This document shows positions 1 through 11,300 of a stretch of 64,000 nt of DNA, piece by piece (the stretch's first letter is position 1; every line of letters starts with the position of its first letter). The notes under the pieces are model-generated. The model saw only the letters and a list, made by a program, of their open reading frames with translations. It did not search any database and was not told the origin of the DNA. The DNA is from Acanthaster planci (Eukaryota; Echinodermata; Asteroidea; Valvatida; Acanthasteridae). The stretch spans positions 2,568,647-2,632,646 of the forward strand of contig NW_019091359.1 of the NCBI RefSeq assembly GCF_001949145.1, given 5' to 3'. A program made the translations under genes and the position numbers.

Positions 1-2
1 TT

Positions 3-996
3 CAATTTTGAAAATCCCAGTTTCAGGGAACCAATAACTATCCCCCGTGATTTTCTGCAGGTCAAGTAAGGAACTTGGACACTTCAATCTGGAAAATAAC
101 CTGTTTACCGAGAAACCAAGTTAGATTTGACAACCTGCAAACATGCTCCAAAGTCTCACTGACTAGCTGTTTTCAAATTCTGGCTGGCTGAAACAGTAGC
201 AAATTTTTTTCCCACTTCCCTTGGGCCTACGCACAACGTAAAAACATAAATGTAGCTGTGATCAAAAACAGCTTCCCTTATGTCTTTGTCTTGACTCAAA
301 ACCTACAACCTGAAACTCATTTCTCGCGCCAATCTTTGCCAAGATTATTTAGTTTCTTGTAAAGCATTGTAAAGTCGCTTTATGTTTTATATTGTCTGAA
401 TGCTCAACTCCTGGGGCATGTTTTGGTGAACCAGGAAAACAAGTTTGTGCCCGAAAAACAAAAACCGGATACAAGTTAAGGTGGCTTGCAAAATTGTATA
501 CCCAGAAACAATTACGTCATACCACAGAGATTGCAATCGAATCTGTTGTGTAGGTCTAGGTCTATGTTTTTCCTCTATCAAATGTATTTTAGCAAGAATG
601 TTTCACTGCCTGTATAAACATATGCCCCCTTGCTGATGATATCTTCAAATGTCATTAATTTTGTCAAGTTTATTGTCGCTACTGGTCTATCATTACATAT
701 TCTAGAAACTGAAGATAACCATTTAGGTTAGCTGCAAGCAACAACAAACTGAGGGATAAAAAACTCCTTTTTGGGAGACAACAAAAATAACTGCTTATTT
801 TCTGCCATTTTAAACTGGCGACGATTCAACTCCAAACTTAGGTTTCTTTAGTAGTATGACTTGTAGAAATACCTCCACACACATTACAAAGATTTCAAAT
901 TATCCTAAACTGCCCTTGTGTAACATTATGACATGTACCTGATGTTATCATTATCATGTACATGCACACGATAGTTTCAGAACAATTAAATTTAGC
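3..996 (+). repeat. Left-edge direct duplication, copy L
   Basis: Very similar to 1796-2432 in the same orientation. Copy L has about 345 bp (roughly 530-884) that copy R lacks. No gene seen. Confidence 0.88.
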
Positions 997-1795
997 GTGT
1001 GGAGGTGAAGTTTCAAAGTTGCTCTTAAAATCTACATGCACGCATTCAAACTGGGGATTTTACTAATGTTTGGTGGCAAAACAATTCTGCAATTTCTCCC
1101 ATTGTTTCAAGCTGCAACAATGTAATGGCTACCAATGGTTATCACTTTAAAATTTGGTTGAAGGTCTCTTAATTAAATCACAAATAATGACAACATGAAA
1201 TAATGCCGTTTTTGAAGGGTTACAAATAAACTTAGGAAAGTACATGAACTTTTTCACATCTAAAAGTAAAAGGTAAGTTATACTGTCTTGAATCCAGTTG
1301 AGTCAGGCATTGATACAAACAGGCCAAATCACATCACCCCTGTCAAGAGTATGGATTTTCCAAAATGTTCCAAAGTTCCTAACTCAAGTGTTTAGGTTTT
1401 AACATGTAAACAATACTCCCTATGCTCTACCATTCCAGGCACGCTGGTGGGTGACTTGAGTTGCTATCAACTGTTAGGGCTTAAATTATCATGATAAGTG
1501 CTCTCAATATTGGTTTGGTGTCTCATTAATGTAAATACTACAGGTTATTATTAACTATTAGCACAAACAAGAATCACCTTTGAGGCAGCACATCTAAAAC
1601 GGTTGGCGTGGTTACCCAAAATGGCAATGTCAAACCCTAGTCTGTGGGTTAGTGGGGGCCAACATACATCTTAAATCAAAATCTCTGCAGTTATCAATCT
1701 CACGACAAGGCATAATACTGTTATACTAATGGCATAAATATTCTGCAACCATGTTTTATTGGAGATTATAATTGAAATCATTCATATGCATAATG
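997..1795. other. Spacer between the two left-edge repeat copies
   Basis: AT-rich, non-coding on both strands; no internal repeat seen. Confidence 0.6.
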
Positions 1796-2432
1796 CAATT
1801 TTGAAAATCCCGGTTTCAGGGAACCAATAACCATCCCCTGTGATTTTCTGCAGGTCAAGTAAGGAACTTGGACACTTCAATCTGGAAAATAACCTGTTTA
1901 CCGAGAAACCAAGTTAGATTTGACAACCTGCAAACATGCTCCAAAGTCTCACTGACTAGCTGTTTTCCATTTCTGGCTGGCTGAAACAGTAGCAACTTTT
2001 TTCCCCACTTCCCTTGGGCCTACGCACAACGTAAAAACATAAATGTAGCTGTGATCAAAAACAGCTTCCCTTATGTCTTTGTCTTGACTCAAAACCTACA
2101 ACCTGAAACTCATTTCTCAGGCCAATCTTTGCCAAGATTATTTAGTTTCTTGTAAAGCATTGTAAAGTCGCTTTATGTTTTATATTGTCTGAATGCTCAA
2201 CTCCTGGGGCATGTTTTGGTGAACCAGGAAAACAAGTTTGTGACCCAAAAGCAATAACCGGATACAAGTTAAGGTGGCTTGCAAAATTGTATAACCAGAC
2301 ACAATTACGTCATAACAAAGATTTCATATTATCCTAAACTGCCCTTGTGTAGCATTTTGACAGGAACCTGATGTTATCATTATCAAGTACATGCACACAA
2401 TAGTTTCAGAACAATTAAATTTAAATGAATCA
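1796..2432 (+). repeat. Left-edge direct duplication, copy R
   Basis: Matches 3-523 and then 884-996, joining at an ACAAAGATTT sequence. That is consistent with a deletion in this copy or an insertion in copy L. The start-to-start distance is about 1793 bp. Confidence 0.88.
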
Positions 2433-2544
2433 GAGAAGTCTGTTTTTGCAAAAATGGTGACCTGAGGATACTGGCTGACCTTTTTTAGTAATATAGAATG
2501 AAAGTAGAAAGCTATGCACATGATTGCGACTGTCATTCATAAAT

Positions 2545-2781
2545 GGGTCATTCCATGAAGTTCGGGCAGAATTTGTGATGGCGTCCCTTATTACATCAGT
2601 AACTTTTATTGCCCATTTTTTTCACATTAAAACAGATTGAGTCATTATTATTCGGCAAAGATAAAGCACACCACTACAAGAACCTAGCAAGATGTACAAC
2701 AATGTCAATTTAGATGTTTATTTTCACTGATGTAACAAGGGACGCCGTCACAAGCTGTGCCCAAACTTCGTGGAATGACCC
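2545..2781. mobile_element. MITE family 1, copy 1
   Basis: A 237-bp element begins GGGTCATTCC and ends GGAATGACCC, with inverted arms of roughly 60 bp that include GTTCGGGC and the GGCGTCCCTT block. It is flanked by perfect AAAT repeats at 2541-2544 and 2782-2785. No coding capacity. Related copies are at 36988 and 19705. Confidence 0.9.
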
Positions 2782-3164
2782 AAATATTAACTTTGTTAAA
2801 CATTCATGACCTCCCTCAAATTAGAAAACTATGTTTCAAAGGGCTGCTGATCAGAGTTTTCTCTTCATGGACACGTCAAGTTACAGACTCATCTAAGGAG
2901 ACGCTATTTCTGTAATTCCATGGCACTCAGGCACATGTCTTGACTTGAGCATTCGTGTGCCCACACTTTGGCAACTTTTGACACCCTGTTGGTCAAAGAA
3001 GAGGAAGCATATAACATTACCGTACCACCTGTGTATGAACAGGATGGCCCCACAGGAATAGCTCCTCATGCTGGTCGCTAGAGTTACCTTTAAGCATGGT
3101 GAAGAACAAGTGTACTACAAAGCCAGAAGTTGCTGATAATAAGGGAGCTTCTCAAAATTCAGAA

Positions 3165-3310
3165 TGGTTGGAACGTTCCCATTGGAACGCCGTATTGTCA
3201 TTCCGAAACCATGGGTTTTCCGTTGGGAACGCGACATTCCACGGGGAATGCTGTGTTCCCTTGTGAGAACGGTCCAATGAAAACAAGCGTTCCCATCAGA
3301 ACGTCTCCAT
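3165..3310. repeat. GGAAC/GTTCC palindrome cluster 1
   Basis: Dense alternation of GGAAC, GTTCC, CATTCC and GGGAAC at 10-20 base spacing, partly palindromic. Open on both strands by chance. See 4010-4150 for the sister cluster. Confidence 0.55.
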
Positions 3311-4009
3311 TCAGGTAGCTTCAATCGCCAATGTACAAATCTTACCCAATGTCCAAAAACGGAGCCTGCCATGACAAACGAGCATAGGTAAACTACTTTG
3401 CTTTCACAATAGGCCTAATTTTAAATAAGAACTGGAAGTAAACTGAAGATGGAAATATGATATGGTAAAATTTGTTAATGTGATGATGGAAATTTTGTTT
3501 TAACTGAGATACAAAAGTGAAAATCACTACGTACTGACTTCCTGCAGAGTACATGTATGTGTTAGTGTGTGTATCACTGGCCTATAGGCTGCAATATCAA
3601 CCTTGAGCTTCATTGCCTTAGTCATGTGGTTCAACTTTTTCCATGATATTTGAAGACCTCACCCGTACCCCTTCAATTACAGGTTAGGTTTTTAAATTGT
3701 TTCTGATATGATGGAATACTTATGTGAGGAAACATTGCTATGATAAATCCCTCTACCACGCAAACCTGACAATGAATAAAACACTCCCAAGTACAGACGT
3801 GAACATCAACACAATAAAATTAACGGTGTCCAAGTCATTGCGTGGTAAGCTATGTCATGGTGAATATGGACAAGAAAAACAGGAGAAACATTAACTTTTA
3901 TGAGGAGTAAATCCCAAAATGCTACACTCCAGCTACCATCCTTCAGACATAGGATCAAGGAAATGAATGCCAAAAATCTTTCTTCTTAATTGCGAATGTA
4001 ACTGCAGCA

Positions 4010-4150
4010 CTGTTCCACTGGGAACACGCGTTCTCAATGGAACGCTGCCTGGAACGGTCTGGAATGTGCCTGCGATGCGGGCACGTTCCAATGGAATGCC
4101 AGCATTCCAGTGGGAACAGCCAACGGAATGGGAATGTACCCAATTAAGGG
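4010..4150. repeat. GGAAC/GTTCC palindrome cluster 2
   Basis: Ends look inverted: CTGTTCCACTGGGAAC on the left against CATTCCAGTGGGAACAG on the right. Internal GGAAC/GTTCC repeats as in cluster 1, suggesting the same short inverted-repeat element. Confidence 0.55.
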
Positions 4151-4220
4151 CCAATGGAAATCCTCATCTGTGCACATGTGTTACTGTGTCCATGCAATGA
4201 CACATTCTTATGGTCGACAG

Positions 4221-4504
4221 ACGTTCTCAGCTCCAAGTAGAAAAAGTTTCTGCCAACCATTTTCAGACCAACCAATGTCAAAAGGACAAGTCAGCTTAAC
4301 CACAGAAATCCATCTGTGAAGATACCAAGCCTGCATGTTTCCTGGATCTTCAACTTGATGAACAGAAAAAAAATCTTCCAACCTCAATATACAGTCTGTT
4401 TCAACGGAATCAATTTCATTGGTCCTTTTCAACTTTTCACTATGTCCTCAGTCAGCTGTCCCTTAAACCTCGGAGGACGTTGTGATCTCTCAAGATGCTA
4501 CTTC
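4221..4504 (-). pseudogene. Truncated duplicate of ZNF277 3' end
   Basis: About 284 bp nearly identical to 7888-8172. It keeps the last codons up to the stop but nothing upstream. Homology ends right next to the only ambiguous base of the window (n at 4505). It is therefore either a real partial duplication or an artefact of joining two haplotypes at a gap. Confidence 0.85.
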
Positions 4505-6004
4505 NGAAAAAAATATTTTTACTGTTATTGTTTGTCTTTAAAGTGGTGCCAAGTATCCATTTCTATTGATTCCTTCAACAAGTCTTGTCACAGTCACTGG
4601 ACTGCTAAATTGGTTCATCTTTGTTGGCCATGTGATGGTAGGATTCCATACTGACAGTATAAAGTGGAGTCACTTGGTTTCACTGGCTTGTTCAAATGCT
4701 TTGAGATTAATGAAAATCCCATTTCTTTACTTTCACTTCGGGAAGAATGCACTAACTGTTCGTCCTTCAGAAGGTTTCACCAGTGTGTATCTGTTTTTTG
4801 TTTTGAAAGAATGTTTTCTTTTATTTCCTCCTTTGCAGCGTCCATCATTGGAACAAGGTTACATCTTGCTGTAGCTGCTTCCTGTGTCTTGATGGGGTTT
4901 TACATTTTGTTCTTAAAGTGAACTGGATTTGAAACAGTTGCAAAACAATCATGAAATACTTCTGAAATGGATAGACAAGGTTGCTTTGCTGCCCAAACAA
5001 AGCTCAGAAAGTTGGATAAGAATCCATTCCACTGAGGAACTTCACTTGAGTGAGATTGATGGAAGTTGTCAGACTGGCTTTGGTGAACCTTGCAGGCCTA
5101 GCCATGGATGATTTAAGGACCATAGACTAAACTGATCAGAAAGAAATGGCCTTGGATTACAGAAGCTGTTGGGCCTGGGCTAACCTAACCTTGAAGATGA
5201 ACTTGATACATGGGACCTACATGCTGGTCACTGTGGAGAGGGTTCAAGGATGGATTGGTTGTAATGAGCCTATGTGTACTTTGGAGAAGCCTTGCGCTTG
5301 TGAGTTGATGCAGTGAAACACCTGGTAATTGGCCTCATTCAATTAATATTGCCTTGCCTTAAGTTTCTCATTGTGAAAAACACTCTTGCGTTATCTATTG
5401 CATGGTTCAGCAGATGTTCTCGTTGGAGACGATTGGTCCAGAGATGCCAGGCCATTTCACAGCTTGAATTTGTTTGAGCGACCTTGTATTTGGTCTTTAG
5501 TTTTCAAATTCAGAGGGACAAGTCACTGGCAGAACCAGGCAGAGCCAAGGGATGTGGAGGCTTTTTTCAAAATATTTTCTGCTTTTTTTCTCTCAAAGTT
5601 GCTTGTCATTTTAAAGACACACTGTTCACCTTTCCAACTCCAGTAACGACCAATTCTAAAGTAGTGCACTGAGCGCATGTGACATAGCAGTCATCGTTTT
5701 TGGAAGTGAAATCGATGTAACTGTACAGGTTACTTAATAGACGTAACTACCGAAAGACAAAAAAATTGGCCTGAAAATATTTTATATGCAATGAATAAAT
5801 ACCCTTAGACATATCAGCTGTATGTTTTGCTCATGAGCCTATCACATGACCATTCTTAAATGCTTGATAAAACACTGGCTCTTTGGAAGAACATGCTATA
5901 ACATGTCGGGGGGGTGACAAATGAAAACGTAAGTGAACAGAATTGTTTAAACTTGGAATTGCTTTGACTCTAGCTGAGAAGGTATATATGAATGGTAATC
6001 TGCC

Positions 6005-6240
6005 CTGAGCAGAAGCACCCCCTCATTGGTTGAAAAGAGCCATGTTGGTCAGAAGTACTCACTTTGTTGGTAGCAATGCCACAATAATACATTCATTCCA
6101 TAGTCGTTTGTGAACTGGCAAAGCGCAGTTCGGACCAAAGGTGCCTGCGTTAATTGGAAAATTGCGCCCTCTCTTGGTCCAGTTCAGCACTCCTGCATAA
6201 CCATGTATTTGTCCAGTCTTGGGATCAGGAAGATGGAGGT
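6005..6240 (-). repeat. Dispersed repeat family 3, copy A
   Basis: Inverted relative to 23745-23985. Shared blocks: an identical 18-mer GAGAGGGCGCAATTTTCC (minus strand), TTCACAAACGACT, GCATTGCTACC, ATGGCTCTTTT and GGGTGCTTCT, in the same order. Non-coding. Confidence 0.7.
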
Positions 6241-7887
6241 TGATACATGTACTAATGTCCTTTTCCACTGGCTCATCACGTCCTGTGTCACCTCACATAG
6301 TTTGTGCCACGGTCACACCAATATCCCATATGTGTGTGTGTGACTGCTTGTGAGATGTACGTACAGCAACACGGCTTATTTAAGTTAAAACCTTTTGACT
6401 TTGCAACTCAATAAATAAATGCTTGGCTAGGCCAGGCAGCAGAATACCTGCACGACTGACTAAGTGTTTGATTCAAGACGTTTTTCTTGAGATATCATCA
6501 AATTGTGCAAATGATGAAACCTGAGATTGTTGGCATGTCAAATATAAACATGGTCATTGTTGAAATACACAGTAAAATTTGAAACGGAAATAGCCTGAGA
6601 ATTTTACCTGTCATGTCTGTTCAACTACTAACGCTTTTAGTAATTACAAATAGTTGAAAACCTTGCAGTAAGACAACTGTGTATAACAACAATAAAATAA
6701 AATCTAGTACAACATGCTATTGATTGAACATAACAATTTGAGTTCCCCAGATGACAGACACTGTTGTTACACCTCATGAGTTGGGGCAAGCTTTCGCATA
6801 GCGACCACCATCTCTGGAATGGACTGGTTCCTTTGTGCCCTTCTTATCCATTGAGAACAGTGTATTGTTGCAAGGCATCTCTTTTAGCAAAAGCTTGCCC
6901 GGAATCACAAGGTATAGCAAGAGTCTTTCATGTGGAGAATTCAAATATTTATGTTCACATGATTTAAAGGACTCGGTGTACCAGATTTTATTCAAATGTT
7001 ACTTGCAAAAGGCTCATTACATCCATGTGGGTCAAAACATTAACTTGGAAATACGGATGGATCCATTGAAAGTGATACTGCTACATTGTTCAATATTTGG
7101 TGGTATCACTTTAGGAACTGCACTTTAGTGAAGTTTTCCCACCTTTTTTCCATTTCCAAGAAATTATTAAGTACATAGCAATATTTGGAACAATTCCCTT
7201 GTCACATCATTATTTGTGTATTCAGTTAATGTTGATTAATGTGAGAATAATTTCTTGCAATGGATTTTTCATCATGATAAAAGCAATCTAAAGAAAGAGT
7301 AAATTGAGAGGATCCAGTGCAGGTAGGTTTCTAAATTAACAAGTTACAACACATCTGAACTTAATTTAATGGTAGAAATTAAACCTGAAGTGATATTTTC
7401 AGGGTATAATGCAATACTAAATATAACAAGTATAACTTGCCATCCCAGAAAGAACTGTAAAGTATACACAAAACAATTTCATCTCATAGAGCACAACTTT
7501 AATACAACTCTATACGCAATCCAGTGCAACCAAATATTTTCATATGATTTGTGAGTTTTGATGTAATTTGAAAATTCATTGATAAATCACAAATATTCAA
7601 CTTTGTACGTAAGAAACATCCTTTTCATGATGCTGACATACTTATATATTGTATACAAATACAGAACAAAAGTGGGTAATGCGCCTGAATTAATGTATGA
7701 ATGTGGCAGGTAAAAATATACAACATACCCATGTGCTTGAGGAAATATATCTTCATCTGTGTTGAAATAAAGAATTGTTTCCCAGTGTGCAAGAATACAT
7801 TAGCTGGCTTAGATGCCCACTTGAAATTAGTCTCTTTCACAGTCACACGTACCCTCAATGAGTATTTCACACTGGATAAAATAAACG

Positions 7888-8172
7888 ACGTTCTCGGCTC
7901 CAAGTAGCAAAAGTTTCTGCCAACCATTTTCAGACCAACCAATGTCAAAAGGACAAGTCAGCTTAACCACAGAAATCCATCTGTGAAGATACCAAGCCTG
8001 CATGTTTCCTGGATCTTCAACTTGATGAAGAGAAAAAAAATCTTCCAACCTCAATATACAGTCTTTGTTTCAACGGCATCAATCTCATTGGTCCTTTTCA
8101 ACTTTTCACTGTGTCCTCAGTCAGCTGTCCCTTAAACCTCGGAGGACGTTGTGATCTCTCAAGATGCTACTC
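7888..8172 (-). repeat. Source copy of duplicated ZNF277 3' end
   Basis: Contains the C-terminal codons of ZNF277 and about 230 bp of downstream DNA (probably 3' UTR). Nearly identical, in the same orientation, to 4221-4504. Identity stops abruptly inside the coding exon at about 8172. Confidence 0.88.
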
Positions 8173-8304
8173 CTTGCAATGGGAGTATCTTCAGCAATGA
8201 CAGGTGTCTTCCCTGCTCTGCCTGGTTCATCATCAATGCCATCTTCATCATCATCTTCCAATTTATAAAGCAAGGTGTCATTCTCATAGGTTGGGAAGAA
8301 ATAT
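8121..8304 (-). CDS. ZNF277: ZNF277 terminal coding exon
   Basis: Residues 385-445 and stop (TGA at 8123-8121). FFPTYENDTLLYKL, an acidic stretch, then SSILRDHNVL; the human C-terminus has the parallel FPTYENDTLL and SSIL motifs. The last 17 codons and the flanking DNA downstream of the stop are duplicated at 4221-4504. Confidence 0.94.
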
Positions 8305-11300
8305 CTGAAGAGAATCGAAAAATAACCAAAAAATGAACACAGTGTGTTTCAGAATAACAGTAAGCTACCGACGGGAAAATGGCTGACTCAATCTTTCTAA
8401 AAAATCAGAAAGTTGCAATTTCTATGTGCTTTGTACCACTGGTGCACATGGTGACTGGTACATGCATTATGTAATGATGTATTTCTAGGTCGCCTGTGGG
8501 AAACCACACAGTGCCACTGCAAGTTCCTTCATGGGATCTTTGCTGACTGAAACTACTCACTGATCACTAAACCATTCAGAAAATATTTTTGGTGAACATT
8601 ATCAAGCTGGGTGACTGAGGGTTAATGTGGAAACTTTTTTGAAGATCACATCCATTTGGAGGTGTTACAGAGGTTAGGAATCTAATTCTGGACATTGAAA
8701 TTGCAATCTCTCTATGTGCCCCCTGGCACCATTCCTAACACAGTTGAAATAACCCATTCCTTAAAGGTGTGGCACAAAATGGTTTCCTCGTGTAATGTTT
8801 TGGTTTACATCTCCTAGCCCTAATACATCTCTACATGATTCTGTGTCTAATTTTGGGACACCTGCCACCACAAATTTCCCTGATTACTCTGCCTGCCGCA
8901 GGCTTGCATAATAAACCAAAGCACACAGCGAGAAAAATGAGCCAAATCTGTTGATGTTACTTTGTTCTGATCCACAAGCACTCTCCCCCCTCTAATTCCA
9001 GACTGTCCCCGCCCACTCTAACTCACTGAGGCTGATCCCAATCCTGCTTGTCAGGCAAGTCTGTCATGTGACCCTGTGATGTCATGTGATCCAGTAGCCC
9101 CTCCCTGTTGGGGAAGACTTCCTTGCATCGGATGCAGGACCTCTGATGAACACAGCGCCTGATGTAGTTGATCAGCTTGACTTGCAAGTAAAAATTCAAA
9201 CCTACAAAGAAAAATATTCGACAATGCATCAAATGAGGCCCTGGAATTGAAACAAAACAGGGCAAAGGTTCTGTGCATGCTTCCTTTCTGTTCTGTTTCA
9301 TCAGAAAGTGGTTCAACTGCAGCTTAAATGAAGATTTAATTCTCAAGACTTTATAGAAAAATTTCTTCTAAATCAGAGGCAAACGTCACTAATACCCAAT
9401 CCAAATGTTCAACCAATTTGTTACATCCAACAAAATACATGAATCTTCTGTGAAATAGATTCAAGCTTCAACCTGATTTCTGCTTGAGGTTAGAAACGAT
9501 TCAAATATTTTATTAATGTTGACAGCAGTTGGAACTGACGAGAGCACAAGACATATAGTATGCTGCAAACACAAACATCTCATCTTCCCTTCATGCAGAC
9601 GCTCATATAAACAACAGACTGTGCTCTTTCTGAGTGGGTGGGTAGATAAAACGAAGGGAAACACTCTACGGGAGGATCCAGTGTCATTCTGCCTGACAGT
9701 CCTTGATCATTCACCGATTGGAGGATTGAGGACTAGGGTTTAAATATAACCGGACACTCTGGGCAATGGCCCTCTCTGTCCCTTGATATTCCTCAATTCT
9801 TTCAATAACAAGTCCAGATTTGTCTTTACATTTTCAACGTTCACCTCGTTTCATGTGCTCAAGGTCAAACCCATGCAAGGACAGCATATGTGTCTCCAAC
9901 TTCTTGATGTCAGCAGTGCTCACTGGACAAAAGAGGCACACAGCACCTATCCCAGAATCCTCCTGCCAGTCCTCCCAGTTGCTATGGAAACATGGCACAG
10001 AATAAAACATCATTGGATGATCTGATAATTACAATGCTCATGTTCCTCTTTGCAAACAAAGATTCTCGAAGTGCACAGATGTATGTTTGTGTTTTTTTAA
10101 CTTAGTCTGCATCGAGCAAAGAAGATCATTAGAGCAGCACTACACAGGTTGTTTCTGACCTCAAACGTAAGTGAAACATTGGGGCAGAATTTCAAATAAC
10201 ACCTGTCCCTCAAATCATTTCAATACACTTAACCTTAACAGTCCCAAATCCTCCAATTTCAATATGATTTTACATACAGCCTGGGGGGTTAGGGTTAACT
10301 TATAAAAAGGACTTGATCAAGTACATTCACCAAATCTACACAGGTAGGAAAAGACTACAACTGCACACAGTCAACCTTGGATAAGCCAGATACAATGGAA
10401 CCAACCGATTTTTATCCGACTTAAGCAAAGAAGACACCTTGCATTACACAGTCATTGATCACCAGCCATTGACCCTATAACGGCCACAGCCCACAAAACA
10501 TAAAATGATGTAATACCAGGATGTTTCTTACATCAAACATAATTTATTTCCAAACTACACATGCACTGTATCAACAGAGAATCAAAGCAGGTTTCACCAA
10601 TCGTGCGACACAATTTCGTATTTCAAGCATTGCCATACACGTTTAACAGCTGCACTAAGCCCAGCCACCTTATCCAATAAGAAGTGCAGTCTGTGATCAC
10701 ATGGGTACATAGACTTTTTTCCAGCCAAATATCAAGCTCATTCATGCAGTATAGCAATGGGAGTAGAGCAAGTGATGGAGCTCAAGCCAACGGTTGCTAC
10801 TGAAGAGTATGACGTCTACATGTGGCATTGCAGATATCGCTGCTGTGAAAACCCAGTGGAACCGGCGCCAAAAGGATTGATTAAGACAAATAAATATGGA
10901 CCAAATCCCCAAAACAATAAACCAAACACGGAAACAATCCCTCGAAATCAACCAACTCAATAGTCAGTTTAACTTTGCTTTAGTAATGTCAATCCTCTGT
11001 CCATATTCATGGCCACAACCAGTCAGTAGTTACAAAATCAATTGGAAATTTGTAACATATAAATATGTGACGGGGCATCTCTGTCACTCACTCATCCTTC
11101 TGCACATCATCTCGCTCATCTCCCCTTCGTCTTCCATCTTCATCCTCCTCTTCTTCTGATAGCACCGCTTCCCAGTTCTTGCCCAGCTCCAGGTAGTTGA
11201 TGACATAGAACTTGTCATAGACAGGGTTCCTGGGATTGATTCTCTTGTGCATCTTCTTGCGCATGTGCTCCTTAAGGGTCAGTCTATCCTTAAAGGTCTT

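Larger units (their letters stand above)
2786..7887. other. Gene-free interval downstream of ZNF277
   Basis: Apart from the palindrome clusters, the ZNF277 3' duplicate and the dispersed repeat at 6005-6240, I see no exon-like conserved frame on either strand. The 60-112 codon open frames lack homology, coding bias and splice context. An ambiguous base sits at 4505. Confidence 0.6.

Noticed and set aside
4208-4432. Minus-strand 74-codon frame conserved between the two ZNF277 3' copies (also 7827-8054)
   Set aside because: It lies downstream of the ZNF277 stop in duplicated DNA; similarity comes from the duplication, and the start regions differ through an indel.
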